From positions 1 through 31,445 of the forward strand of contig CAYZSE010000017.1 of the NCBI GenBank assembly GCA_964481035.1: 31,445 nt of DNA, in the 5' to 3' direction. The notes beneath the pieces are model-generated. The model saw only the letters and a list, made by a program, of their open reading frames with translations, was not told where the DNA came from and searched no databases. Of this stretch, positions 6,643-13,973 are shown one piece after another (position 1 is the first letter of the stretch; every line of letters begins with the position of its first letter). The stretch comes from JAAAPF01 sp964481035. Lineage in GTDB: Bacteria > Pseudomonadota > Alphaproteobacteria > Geminicoccales > Geminicoccaceae. The translations under genes were made by a program, and so were the position numbers.

Positions 6643-6671
6643 CTAGGTCGGGTCACGGTGGAGGAGCCTTC

Positions 6672-8516
6672 ATGCTGGCCTTGTTGGAGCGACTCATCGA
6701 TCCCTATCGGCCCGCACCCGAAGGCGCGCCGCCGGATCGCCTGTGGCCGTTCTATTGGCATCACGTCCGCCAAGTCTGGCGTCCACTCGCGGCGGTGCTC
6801 GTCGTCGGCGCTCTCGCGGCGCTGGTCGAGGTCGCGCTGTTCGCGTTCCTGGGCCAGCTCGTCGATCTCATGCGCGAGGCCGAGAGCCCGCAAACCTTCT
6901 TCGCCGAGCACATGGCGCTCTTGCTGCTGATGGGCTTCGTCGCGTTGATCGCCCGCCCGCTCGTCTTCGGCCTGCACGCGCTGTTGATCAACCAGGGGAT
7001 CACCGCGGGCCTCACCAACCTCGTCCGCTGGCAGACGCACCGCTACGTGCTGCGCCAGAGCCTCGGGTTCTTCCACAACGACTTCGCCGGCCGCATCGCC
7101 AACAAGATCATGCAGACGGGCCCGGCGCTGCGGGAATCGGTCATCCAGGTCGTCGACGCGCTGTGGTTCACGAGCCTCTATTCCTTGAGCGCTCTGGCCC
7201 TCTTCGGGGGCGTGGACTGGCGGCTCATGGTCCCCCTCGCGTTGTGGCTCGCGGGCTTCGGCTGGGCCATCGCCCATTACGTCCCGGAGGTGGCGCGCCG
7301 CTCGGCGGTCATGTCCGAGGCGCGCTCGACGCTCACGGGGCGGATCGTCGACAGCTACACGAACATGGCGACGGTCAAGCTGTTCGCGCACGCCGACCGC
7401 GAGGACGCCTACGCGCGCGCCGCCATCGACGATCACACCGCCAAGTTCCACGCCCAGCTGCGCATGATCACGGGGATGGAGCTGGCGATCTGGGGTCTCA
7501 ACAGCCTCTTGATCACGGCCACCGGCATCCTCGCCTTGTGGCTCTGGGGGCAGGGCGCCATCACCATCGGCGCCATCGCGCTGGCGCTCGCGCTGGTCAT
7601 CCGCATCGTCAACATGAGCGGCTGGATCATGTGGGTGCTGACCTCGATCTTCGAGAACATCGGCACCGTGCAGGAGGGCATGGAAACGATCGCCAAGCCC
7701 TACGGCGTCGTCGACCGACCGGCGGCGCCGGCCCTCGTCGTCCGCCGCGGCGAGATCGTCTACGACCGCATCGGGTTTCACTACGGCAAGGGCCGAGGCG
7801 TCATCGACGACCTCTCGCTCACCATCCGCCCCGGGGAAAAGGTGGGCCTGGTCGGCCGGTCGGGGGCCGGGAAGTCGACGCTGGTGAGCCTGCTGTTGCG
7901 CTTCTACGACCTCGAGCAGGGGCGCATCCTCATCGACGGCCAGGATATCGCCCTGGTGCGCCAGGCGAGCCTGCGCGCACAGATCGGCATGGTGACCCAG
8001 GACACCTCGCTGCTGCACCGCTCGATCCTCGACAACATCCTCTACGGCGACCCCCGAGCCGACCGGGCGGCGGCGCGGCGGGCGGCGGCGAAGGCGCACG
8101 CGGACGTCTTCATCCCCGAGCTGGAGGACAGCCGGGGCCGGCGCGGCTACGACGCGCACGTGGGCGAGCGCGGGGTCAAGCTCTCGGGCGGGCAGCGCCA
8201 GCGTATCGCCATCGCCCGGGTGCTCTTGAAGGACGCGCCGATCCTCGTCCTCGACGAGGCGACCTCGGCGCTCGACAGCGAGATCGAGGCGGCGATCCAG
8301 GAGCAGCTCACCAACCTGATGGCCGACAAGACCGTCATCGCCATCGCGCACCGGCTCTCGACCATCGCCGCCATGGACCGCCTCGTCGTCATGGACCGCG
8401 GCCGCATCGTCGAGGAAGGCACGCACGGCCGGCTCGTCGCCGCGGGCGGACTCTACGCGCAGCTCTGGCAGCGCCAGTCGGGCGGCTTCCTCGCCCACGA
8501 CGCGGCGGCGGGCTGA
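6672..8516 (+). CDS. ABC exporter half-transporter (fused membrane and ATPase domains)
   Basis: 614 residues. The N-terminal half is a six-helix type-1 exporter domain: hydrophobic runs at about 35-58, 78-100, 155-175, 183-205, 270-295 and a further one near 300-330, with the conserved GRIANKIMQTGPALRE coupling region. The ATPase follows: Walker A VGRSGAGKST (about 394-403), Q-loop MVTQDTSLLHRSILDNI, signature LSGGQRQRIAIAR (about 504), Walker B ILVLDEATSALD (about 528), and IAIAHRLSTI switch His (about 558). Homodimeric lipid or drug exporter activity is expected from the family; the substrate is unknown. GGAGGA lies about 7 bases before the ATG. The HExxH gene starts two bases after its stop, so the two are likely coupled. 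Confidence 0.95.
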   Translation: MLALLERLIDPYRPAPEGAPPDRLWPFYWHHVRQVWRPLAAVLVVGALAALVEVALFAFLGQLVDLMREAESPQTFFAEHMALLLLMGFVALIARPLVFGLHALLINQGITAGLTNLVRWQTHRYVLRQSLGFFHNDFAGRIANKIMQTGPALRESVIQVVDALWFTSLYSLSALALFGGVDWRLMVPLALWLAGFGWAIAHYVPEVARRSAVMSEARSTLTGRIVDSYTNMATVKLFAHADREDAYARAAIDDHTAKFHAQLRMITGMELAIWGLNSLLITATGILALWLWGQGAITIGAIALALALVIRIVNMSGWIMWVLTSIFENIGTVQEGMETIAKPYGVVDRPAAPALVVRRGEIVYDRIGFHYGKGRGVIDDLSLTIRPGEKVGLVGRSGAGKSTLVSLLLRFYDLEQGRILIDGQDIALVRQASLRAQIGMVTQDTSLLHRSILDNILYGDPRADRAAARRAAAKAHADVFIPELEDSRGRRGYDAHVGERGVKLSGGQRQRIAIARVLLKDAPILVLDEATSALDSEIEAAIQEQLTNLMADKTVIAIAHRLSTIAAMDRLVVMDRGRIVEEGTHGRLVAAGGLYAQLWQRQSGGFLAHDAAAG

Positions 8517-8518
8517 GC

Positions 8519-9112
8519 TTGGCGACGCGCCACGTCGGCGGCGTCGAGGTGCGCGATCGGATCGGCGTCGCGGCGGTGATCGAGGCGCTCGTCGGCGAGC
8601 TCGCGGCGTTGCCGGGGGCCGAGCCGGCCTTGATCCAGCGGATCACGCTGAGCCCCAAGCGGGTCGGCAGCGTGCACGGCAAGTGCCGCTACCCGCGCCC
8701 CGCCGACGGACGCGCGCCGGGCCGCGAGCTCCGGGCGCAAGGTTACGTCATCACCGCGGCAGCACGTGCCGATGGCGCCGTCTATCCCCTGGGCTTGGCG
8801 CACTGGGGGGCGATCCGCGCGCCGCGGACCAAGCAGGGCTGGCGCAGCGGGCCCGTGATCTACGGCTTTGCGACCGTCGAGGCGGCGGCAGGCTTCGTCC
8901 TGGCGCACGAACTCGCCCATGTCGCCTTGCGGCAGAAGTGGGTGGCGCTCAAGAACACCGAGGCGGTGACCAACGCCCTCGCCCGGCACTGGTGCGCGCG
9001 CGCCGGGCTCGCCATCGCCGCGGAGGCGACCCGCCGGAGCGACCACCTGATGCCGCTCGAGGTCGTGCTCGGGCTCAAGGTCGCGCGGCCGCGCCAGCTC
9101 TGGCTCTGGTAG
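8519..9112 (+). CDS. Unrecognised protein with HExxH motif (putative metalloprotease-like)
   Basis: 197 residues from a TTG at 8519, two bases after the ABC exporter stop; no ATG exists before residue 180, so the start must be TTG or the GTG at 8549. The frame is clearly coding in codon pattern. The notable motif is LAHELAHVAL (His 130, Glu 131, His 134), a zinc-metallopeptidase HExxH, followed 10-17 residues later by KNTEAVTNALARHW, whose Glu could be the third ligand. Before it lies GYVITAAARADGAVYPLGLA and a basic GKCRYPRPADGRAP region. No signal peptide or membrane segment is seen. I do not recognise the family; the metalloprotease idea rests only on the motif. Position behind an exporter allows, but does not show, a joint function. 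Confidence 0.8.
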   Translation: MATRHVGGVEVRDRIGVAAVIEALVGELAALPGAEPALIQRITLSPKRVGSVHGKCRYPRPADGRAPGRELRAQGYVITAAARADGAVYPLGLAHWGAIRAPRTKQGWRSGPVIYGFATVEAAAGFVLAHELAHVALRQKWVALKNTEAVTNALARHWCARAGLAIAAEATRRSDHLMPLEVVLGLKVARPRQLWLW

Positions 9113-9150
9113 AGGCTAGGGCCGCTCCCGCTCGGGTTGATTTATGCCCG

Positions 9151-9216
9151 TCCCGCGCCCCCGTCCGGCCGCCCATGGCATTGCGCTCTCGTGGGCGGCC
9201 GGGCGGGGGAGCGGGA
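9151..9216. terminator. Long inverted repeat between convergent genes, probable bidirectional terminator
   Basis: Two 25-base arms (9151-9175 and 9192-9216) are complementary at 23 positions plus one G:U, with a single mismatch, around a 16-base loop. It sits between the 3' ends of the HExxH gene (plus) and the lipoprotein gene (minus), where a shared terminator would be expected. There is no U tract on either side, so termination would be atypical; a mobile-repeat origin is the alternative. Confidence 0.55.
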
Positions 9217-9240
9217 TGGTCAAGCACTTGGAAAAACACG

Positions 9241-9669
9241 CTAGAAGCGGACGGCGCCGAGTGGCTGGCGCCGTTGCGGGCCGGACATGTCGATGACGCG
9301 GACGCCGCCACCTTCGAGCTTGCGCAAGGTGAAACGACGCTCGTCGAGGCTCCGGCAGCGGCTGCCGCGACCGATCAGCAAATTGCTGTCGCCGTCGCGC
9401 GAATCGTCGCTCCAGCTGTAGCCGACGCGGACGACCAGCGTGTCTTCGGTCTCCTCGACAACTTCGGCGGCGATGATGCGGTCGATGGTCGGCATCGTGC
9501 AGGTCGCGCTCCTCTCCCAGGCGCGCTGCGCGTAGAACAGCTCGACCTGGCGCCCGAGGCCCTCGTAGCCGAGCACCTCATCGACCCCGACCCCCTCGCC
9601 GCCGACGCACGCGGCGACAATCAGCGAGCCGACGATGGCGCCCACGCGAAGCCCGTCTCGACGCAACAT
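9241..9669 (-). CDS. Small lipoprotein of unknown function
   Basis: 142 residues from ATG 9669, chosen because GGGAGG lies nine bases upstream; the ATG two codons earlier (9675) is only three bases from it. The N-terminus is a lipoprotein signal: RR, a hydrophobic stretch VGAIVGSLIVAAC with lipobox LIVAAC (Cys about 21). The mature part is short and mixed, with AWERSATCTMPTIDRIIAAE, TLVVRVGYSW and SLDERRFTLRK, possibly a small beta-rich domain with a Cys pair. The family is not recognised. It lies downstream of tRNA-Pro on the same strand but has its own promoter-like sequence, and converges on the HExxH gene. Confidence 0.78.
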   Translation of the reverse strand: MLRRDGLRVGAIVGSLIVAACVGGEGVGVDEVLGYEGLGRQVELFYAQRAWERSATCTMPTIDRIIAAEVVEETEDTLVVRVGYSWSDDSRDGDSNLLIGRGSRCRSLDERRFTLRKLEGGGVRVIDMSGPQRRQPLGAVRF

Positions 9670-9690
9670 GCGCATCAACCTCCCACCAAG

Positions 9691-9729
9691 TTTACCACCA
9701 TGATATGGGTAAATGCGGCAGGGTGGAAA
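9691..9729 (-). promoter_or_regulatory. Promoter and operator-like dyad for the lipoprotein gene
   Basis: On the minus strand TTTCCA (9724-9729) and TATCAT (9700-9705) are spaced by 18 bases, a plausible sigma-70 promoter about 30 bases before the ATG. A dyad with arms TTTACC (9691-9696) and GGTAAA (9708-9713) is centred on the -10 hexamer, the position expected for a repressor operator. This is also the most AT-rich spot of the neighbourhood. Confidence 0.45.
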
Positions 9730-9749
9730 GATCACGACGGAGAGCGAAG

Positions 9750-9826
9750 TGGTCGGAGTGGCGTGATTCGAACACGCGACCCCCGCCTCCCGAAGACGGT
9801 GCTCTACCAGGCTGAGCTACACTCCG
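9750..9826 (-). tRNA. tRNA-Pro (anticodon CGG)
   Basis: The 77-base minus-strand sequence folds as a full cloverleaf. Acceptor arms CGGAGTG and CACTCCG pair perfectly, the D arm is GCTCAGCCTGGTAGAGC, and the anticodon stem CCGTC/GGCGG carries loop TTCGGGA with anticodon CGG. The T arm is GCGTG-TTCGAAT-CACGC. The 3' CCA is encoded (ACCA at 9750-9753 on the minus strand). It lies 48 bases downstream of the polyprenyl synthase gene on the same strand. Confidence 0.97.
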
Positions 9827-9874
9827 ACGCGGCGCTCGACGACGACGGGCCGGGACCCCGTGGCGCGGCTCGAT

Positions 9875-10894
9875 TCAGTAGGCGCGTTCGATGCAGAAAT
9901 CAACCAGCTCCACCATCGCCGCCCGCTCCGGCGACGGCGGAAAGCGGCCGAGCGCGCGCCGCGCTCGCTCGCCGAAGGCTTCCGCCCGGCGGATCGTCGC
10001 CCGGATCGCGTCGTGGCGCGCGAGGATCTCCATCGCGCGCTGCAAATCGCCTTCCTGGCGGTCGCCGACGTCGATGACCCGTGCCCAGAAGGCCCGCTCC
10101 GTCTCGTCGGCCTTCGCCTGGGCGAGGACAACGGGTAGGGTCACCTTGCCGTCGGCGAAGTCGTCGCCCACGGTCTTGCCCAGTGCGCCCTGCTCGGCGC
10201 TGTAGTCGAGCGCGTCGTCGATGAGCTGGAAGGCGATGCCGATCGACCGGCCGTACTCGGCGAGCGCTGCGGCATCGGCCTTCGCCCGGCCGGCGACGAC
10301 GGCGCCGACCTCGGCGGCGGCCTCGAACAGCTTGGCCGTCTTGCCTTCGATCATCGCGAAATACGCGGCCTCGGTCGTCGAGCTGTCATTGGCGGTGAGA
10401 AGCTGCATGACCTCGCCCTCGGCGATGACCGCCGATGCCCTGGAGAGGATGCGCAGCACCTCGAGGTCGCCGTCGGCGACCATCAGCTCGAAGGCGCGGC
10501 TGAAGAGAAAGTCGCCGACCAGCACCGGTGCCTTGTTGCCCCAGAGCGCGTTCGCCGTCTCGCGGCCGCGCCGCAGGTCGCTCGCGTCGACGACGTCGTC
10601 GTGCAGCAGCGTCGCGGTGTGGATGAACTCGACGCAGGCGGCGAGGTTGATGTGCCGGTCACCGCGATAGCCACACATCCGTGCCGTGATGAGCGTGAGC
10701 ATCGGCCGGACGCGCTTGCCGCCGGCGACGACGATGTGCTGTGCCAGCTGCGGGATCAGATCGACCGGGCTGTGCATCTCGGCGACGATGACCTGATTGA
10801 CGCGGCCGAGCTCGTCGCGCACCAGCGCCTGCATGCCTTCGAGGCGCGCGCGAGAGGCGGCCGGGGCGAGGCTCGTCGCGGGTTGTCCGGTCAC
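9875..10894 (-). CDS. ispB: Trans long-chain polyprenyl diphosphate synthase (octaprenyl-type)
   Basis: 339 residues, the usual length. It condenses isopentenyl diphosphate onto an allylic primer to make the ubiquinone side chain. Signature motifs: GGKRVRP (58-64), first aspartate-rich LLHDDVVDASDLRRG (DDxxD at 99-103), GDFLFSRAF, and second aspartate-rich FQLIDDALDY (DDxxD at 226-230) followed by GKTVGDDFADGKVTLP. Small residues (Thr-Ala-Thr) ahead of the first motif are consistent with a long-chain product. GTG 10894 was chosen, with AGAGGA about 9 bases upstream; the frame can also be opened at TTG 10918. Product length (C40-C50) is inferred. It is divergent from the DUF2007 gene. Confidence 0.95.
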   Translation of the reverse strand: MTGQPATSLAPAASRARLEGMQALVRDELGRVNQVIVAEMHSPVDLIPQLAQHIVVAGGKRVRPMLTLITARMCGYRGDRHINLAACVEFIHTATLLHDDVVDASDLRRGRETANALWGNKAPVLVGDFLFSRAFELMVADGDLEVLRILSRASAVIAEGEVMQLLTANDSSTTEAAYFAMIEGKTAKLFEAAAEVGAVVAGRAKADAAALAEYGRSIGIAFQLIDDALDYSAEQGALGKTVGDDFADGKVTLPVVLAQAKADETERAFWARVIDVGDRQEGDLQRAMEILARHDAIRATIRRAEAFGERARRALGRFPPSPERAAMVELVDFCIERAY

Positions 10895-10927
10895 GTCGCA
10901 GAGTCCTCTCGGAGACAACGGCTGTGG

Positions 10928-10957
10928 TAGCTATCATGAGCGCTCGAGCCCTGGCAA
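10928..10957 (-). promoter_or_regulatory. Candidate promoter of the polyprenyl synthase gene
   Basis: On the minus strand TTGCCA (10952-10957) and TAGCTA (10928-10933) are separated by 18 bases, about 34 bases before the GTG at 10894. The hexamers match the alphaproteobacterial housekeeping pattern reasonably well in the 102-bp divergent region shared with the DUF2007 gene. Confidence 0.4.
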
Positions 10958-10996
10958 ACCACGTCATATGGCGTTCGGCCGCACCCCGGAAGGCTG

Positions 10997-11221
10997 ATGA
11001 TCGAACTGCTCCGCTCCAACGACCTCGTTCTGCTCTCCTGGGCGAGCGCCACGCTGCACGCCCACGGCATCGACACGCTGCTGCTCGATCACCATGCGGC
11101 GGCGATCGAGGGCAGCATCGGCGCCATTCCGAGACGGCTCATGGTTCTCCAGGAGGACGCGTGGCGGGCGCGTTCGATCCTCGAGACCGAGCGGCACGCC
11201 TTGGAGGCCGATGACGGCTGA
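10997..11221 (+). CDS. Small DUF2007 protein (putative signal-transducing protein)
   Basis: 74 residues: MIELLRSNDLVLLSWASATL, then HGIDTLLLDHHAA, GSIGAIPRRLMVL and ARSILE. This is the DUF2007 pattern, a small ferredoxin-like or ACT-like fold usually labelled 'putative prokaryotic signal transducing protein', with no proven biochemical role. It starts at ATG 10997 behind GGAAGG and overlaps the methyltransferase gene by 11 bases in another frame. DUF2007 next to a TrmN6-like methyltransferase recurs in alphaproteobacteria, suggesting translational coupling. Function unknown. Confidence 0.85.
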   Translation: MIELLRSNDLVLLSWASATLHAHGIDTLLLDHHAAAIEGSIGAIPRRLMVLQEDAWRARSILETERHALEADDG

Positions 11222-11951
11222 GCCGACGGCCGGATGGACCGACGACCGGCTGCTCGGGGGCAAGCTCGTCTTGCGCCAGCCGCGGCACGGCTACCGCATC
11301 GCCGTCGACGCCTTGATGCTCGCGGGCGCGGCAACACCGGTCCGAGGCGGCTGGGTGGTCGACGTCGGCGCCGGCGTCGGCGCGGTCGCCCTCGCTCTGG
11401 CGCTGCGTTGCGACGGCGCGCCGCAGGTGCTCGCCCTCGAGCGCGACCCGCACCTCGTTCGCCTGCTCCACGCCAACATCGCCCGCAACGGGCTCGGCGA
11501 TCGGGTCCACGCCGTCGCCGGCGATCTGTCGCGGTCACCGCTCGCCGCCGGCAGCGCCGCGCTCGTCGTCACCAACCCGCCCTACGAATCCGGCAGAGGC
11601 ACCCGCCCCGCGAGCGTGCTCGGCCGGCTGGCGCGCTGGGAGGGGGCTCTGGACCTCGCGGGCTGGCTCGCCGCTTGCGCCGCGCTGACCCGCCCCGGCG
11701 GCGATCTCGTCGTCGTGCATCGCGCCGACCGGCTGGCGGATCTGCTCGCTCGTCCCCCGGGCGCGGCGAGTGTCCTGCCGCTGTGGCCGCGCGCCGGCAT
11801 CGCGGCCAAGCGTGTCCTGGTTCGCTACCGCGTCGGCCGCGGCGGTGCGACCAAGCTGCTCGCCGGGCTGGTGCTGCACGAGCCCGAGGGCCATTTCACG
11901 GCCGAGGCCGACGCGATCCTGCGCGGCGAAGGTGCGTTGAACTGGGAGTGA
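11211..11951 (+). CDS. TrmN6-like adenine N6-methyltransferase
   Basis: 246 residues. It is a Rossmann-fold SAM-dependent methyltransferase: HGYRIAVDALMLAGA (31-40, substrate-side helix), SAM-binding VVDVGAGVGAVALALA (about 49-64), acidic LALERDP (Glu about 77), and catalytic VVTNPPY (NPPY 122-125) typical of exocyclic-amine methyltransferases acting on nucleic acid or protein glutamine. The overall order resembles the tRNA1(Val) A37 N6-methyltransferase family (TrmN6/YfiC); the RNA target in this organism is inferred. ATG 11211 lies inside the DUF2007 gene; a longer frame upstream is antihomologous low-complexity. The S49 peptidase begins one base after the stop. Confidence 0.9.
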   Translation: MTAEPTAGWTDDRLLGGKLVLRQPRHGYRIAVDALMLAGAATPVRGGWVVDVGAGVGAVALALALRCDGAPQVLALERDPHLVRLLHANIARNGLGDRVHAVAGDLSRSPLAAGSAALVVTNPPYESGRGTRPASVLGRLARWEGALDLAGWLAACAALTRPGGDLVVVHRADRLADLLARPPGAASVLPLWPRAGIAAKRVLVRYRVGRGGATKLLAGLVLHEPEGHFTAEADAILRGEGALNWE

Positions 11952-11952
11952 G

Positions 11953-12756
11953 ATGGTCAATCCGGCGGCACCGCTGGCGTGGCGGCGAGGGCCCCTCGTC
12001 GTCGGCGTTCGGCTCGAAGGCGTGATCGGGGCGGGGCTCGGAGGGCAGCTCAACCTGCGGCGGCTCGAGCGGGCGCTCGCTGCCGCCTTTCGCGCCCGTC
12101 GCAGCGAGGAGGTGGCGCTGGTGGTCAACAGCCCCGGCGGCTCCCCGGTTCAGTCGGCGCGCATCCACGATCACATTCGCTGGCTCGCCGCGCGGCACGA
12201 CAAGCGGGTGACGGCCTTCGTCGAGGACATCGCCGCCTCGGGCGGCTACTGGCTCGCGCTCGCCGCCGACGAGATCGTGGCACATCCGAGCTCGATCGTC
12301 GGTTCGATCGGGGTCGTGACCGCCGGCTTCGGCTTCGATCGGGCGCTCGAGCGCCTCGGCATCGACCGCCGTCTCTATGCCACCGGTCCCCACAAGGGCA
12401 TGCTCGATCCCTTCCGGCCCGAGAACGAAGGCGATGTCGCGATCTTGAAGGATCTGCACGCCGACACCTACGGCCAGTTCGTCGACCTCGTGAAGGCGCG
12501 CCGCGGCGATCGCCTCGACGACGCGGAGGCGCTCTTCGACGGACGGGTCTTCTCGGGCCTCAAGGCCAAGGAGCTGGGGCTGGTCGACGCCGTCGGCGAT
12601 CCGATGGCGGTGCTGCGCGAACGCTACGGCGAGAAGGTGCGAGTGCGCCTCTTCACACCGACGCGGCGACCCTGGTGGCGGCGGCTGCGCAGCGGGCCCG
12701 AGGACGTTCTGGCGGCACTGGAGACGCGCTGGTGGTGGGGCCGCTACGGCCTTTGA
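11953..12756 (+). CDS. S49 family serine peptidase (SppA/SohB-like)
   Basis: 267 residues. The ClpP-like S49 fold shows VNSPGGSPVQSARI (59-70, oxyanion region), VEDIAASGGYWLALAADEI (nucleophile Ser about 96) and ATGPHKGMLDPFRPE, whose Lys about 148 is placed as the general base of the Ser-Lys dyad. GRVFSGLKAKELGLVDAVGD is the conserved C-terminal turn. There is no obvious N-terminal membrane helix, unlike E. coli SppA, so it resembles the short alphaproteobacterial form. It probably cleaves remnant signal peptides or misfolded membrane proteins. It follows the methyltransferase by one base and is followed by a short hairpin. Confidence 0.93.
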   Translation: MVNPAAPLAWRRGPLVVGVRLEGVIGAGLGGQLNLRRLERALAAAFRARRSEEVALVVNSPGGSPVQSARIHDHIRWLAARHDKRVTAFVEDIAASGGYWLALAADEIVAHPSSIVGSIGVVTAGFGFDRALERLGIDRRLYATGPHKGMLDPFRPENEGDVAILKDLHADTYGQFVDLVKARRGDRLDDAEALFDGRVFSGLKAKELGLVDAVGDPMAVLRERYGEKVRVRLFTPTRRPWWRRLRSGPEDVLAALETRWWWGRYGL

Positions 12757-12783
12757 GGCCGCGACCGGTGGCGGCGTGCGGCC

Positions 12784-12805
12784 GGAGCCTCTAGAACGAG
12801 GCTCC
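12784..12805 (+). terminator. Short hairpin after the S49 peptidase gene
   Basis: GGAGCCTC (12784-12791), a six-base loop TAGAAC and GAGGCTCC (12798-12805) form a perfect 8-bp stem 28 bases after the peptidase stop. No U tract follows. Its presence argues against the upstream GTG (12776) as start of the next small gene, because that start would place the stem inside the coding region. Confidence 0.45.
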
Positions 12806-12829
12806 CGCCAGAAAGCAGCGAGCCGCGCC

Positions 12830-13030
12830 TTGGGCCTGTCCTTTACCCAGATCGTGTTCACCCTCCTCGTCGTCGTCGCCGTGTGGCGGGTGGTGGGCTA
12901 CCTCGAGCGGCGGCGGCGCCTCGACCGGCCGCCGGCGGCGCGGGCGGGCGGTGCGCTCGACTTCGAGGCCTGTCCCCGTTGCGGCGCTTACGTCGCCAAG
13001 GGCGAGCGGTGCCCGCGGTGCGACCGCTGA
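12830..13030 (+). CDS. Small membrane protein with C-terminal zinc ribbon
   Basis: 66 residues from TTG 12830 (a GTG at 12776 in the same frame is possible but would cover the hairpin). A single membrane helix (FTQIVFTLLVVVAVWRVVGY) is followed by an Arg-rich linker (LERRRRLDRPPAAR) and a CPRCGAYV...CPRC zinc-ribbon knuckle at the C-terminus. This architecture is common in small alphaproteobacterial proteins located before glyQ; its role is unknown. The glyQ promoter lies just after its stop, so it probably belongs to the upstream transcript. Confidence 0.7.
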   Translation: MGLSFTQIVFTLLVVVAVWRVVGYLERRRRLDRPPAARAGGALDFEACPRCGAYVAKGERCPRCDR

Positions 13031-13040
13031 TGGCCGGCTG

Positions 13041-13069
13041 TTGACCGGGCCCGGGGCGCTTCATACTGT
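13041..13069 (+). promoter_or_regulatory. Sigma-70 promoter of the glyQ-glyS-ppdK-meaB operon
   Basis: TTGACC (13041-13046) and TACTGT (13064-13069) are separated by exactly 17 bases, the best housekeeping-type promoter in the window. Transcription would begin near 13076, leaving a leader of about 25 bases before the glyQ GTG at 13101. Confidence 0.68.
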
Positions 13070-13100
13070 CCGCCCGCCTCCCATCAGCGAAATCGATTCC

Positions 13101-13973
13101 GTGGCCGCGCCGAGCTTTCAAGACCTGATCTTGCGCCTGCAGCGCTTTTGGGCCGACCAGGGCTGCGTCATCGTTCAGCCCTACGACGTCGAGGTCGGCG
13201 CCGGCACGTTCCACCCGGCGACGACGCTGCGGGCGGTCGGTCCCGAGCCGTGGAGCGCCGCCTATGTCCAGCCGTCCCGGCGGCCGACCGACGGCCGCTA
13301 CGGCGAGAACCCCAACCGCCTCCAGCACTATTACCAATTCCAGGTGCTGCTGAAGCCGTCGCCGCCGCGCATCCAGGAGCTCTACCTGGAGAGCCTGTTC
13401 GCGCTCGGCATCGACCCGACGCTGCACGACCTGCGCTTCGTCGAGGACGACTGGGAGAGCCCGACGCTCGGCGCCTGGGGGCTCGGCTGGGAGGTCTGGT
13501 GCGACGGCATGGAGGTGTCGCAGTTCACCTACTTCCAGCAGGTCGGCGGCATCGACTGCCGACCGGTGGCGGGCGAGCTCACCTACGGCCTCGAGCGGCT
13601 GGCGATGTACGTGCAGGGCGTCGAGAACGTCTACGACCTCGACTTCAACGGTCGGGGCGTGAGCTACGGCGAGGTCTTCCACCAGGCCGAGCGCGAGCAT
13701 TCGACCTACAATTTCGAGCTCGCCGACATCGCGCGGCTGCTCCGCCACTTCGAGGATGCCGAGGCCGAATGCCGGCTCGTGCTCGAGCGGGGGCTGCCAC
13801 TGCCCGCCTACGACCAGTGCCTCAAGGCGAGCCACCTCTTCAACCTGCTCGACGCGCGGGGAGCGATCGGCGTGAGCGAGCGCGCCGGGTACATCGCGCG
13901 CGTCCGGGCGTTGGCCAAGGCCTGCTGCGAGGCTTGGCTGGCCAGCCGCCTTGCGGCTCTGGAAGCGCGCTGA
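13101..13973 (+). CDS. glyQ: Glycine--tRNA ligase alpha subunit
   Basis: 290 residues, the standard length for the alpha chain of the bacterial alpha2beta2 enzyme, which carries the aminoacylation site. Hallmarks: SFQDLILRLQRFWADQGC at the N-terminus, PYDVEVGAGTFHPATTLR, YVQPSRRPTDGRYGENPNR, LQHYYQFQV (motif 2 area), WEVWCDGMEVSQFTYFQQ, and GELTYGLERLAMY (motif 3). GTG 13101 was chosen because homology begins at SFQD a few codons later and the promoter lies just upstream. The stop overlaps the glyS start by one base (TGATG). Confidence 0.98.
   Translation: MAAPSFQDLILRLQRFWADQGCVIVQPYDVEVGAGTFHPATTLRAVGPEPWSAAYVQPSRRPTDGRYGENPNRLQHYYQFQVLLKPSPPRIQELYLESLFALGIDPTLHDLRFVEDDWESPTLGAWGLGWEVWCDGMEVSQFTYFQQVGGIDCRPVAGELTYGLERLAMYVQGVENVYDLDFNGRGVSYGEVFHQAEREHSTYNFELADIARLLRHFEDAEAECRLVLERGLPLPAYDQCLKASHLFNLLDARGAIGVSERAGYIARVRALAKACCEAWLASRLAALEAR

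Noticed and set aside
6621..8498. 625-codon open frame on the minus strand
   Set aside because: It is an exact antisense shadow of the ABC exporter, with repetitive acidic and His-rich translation.
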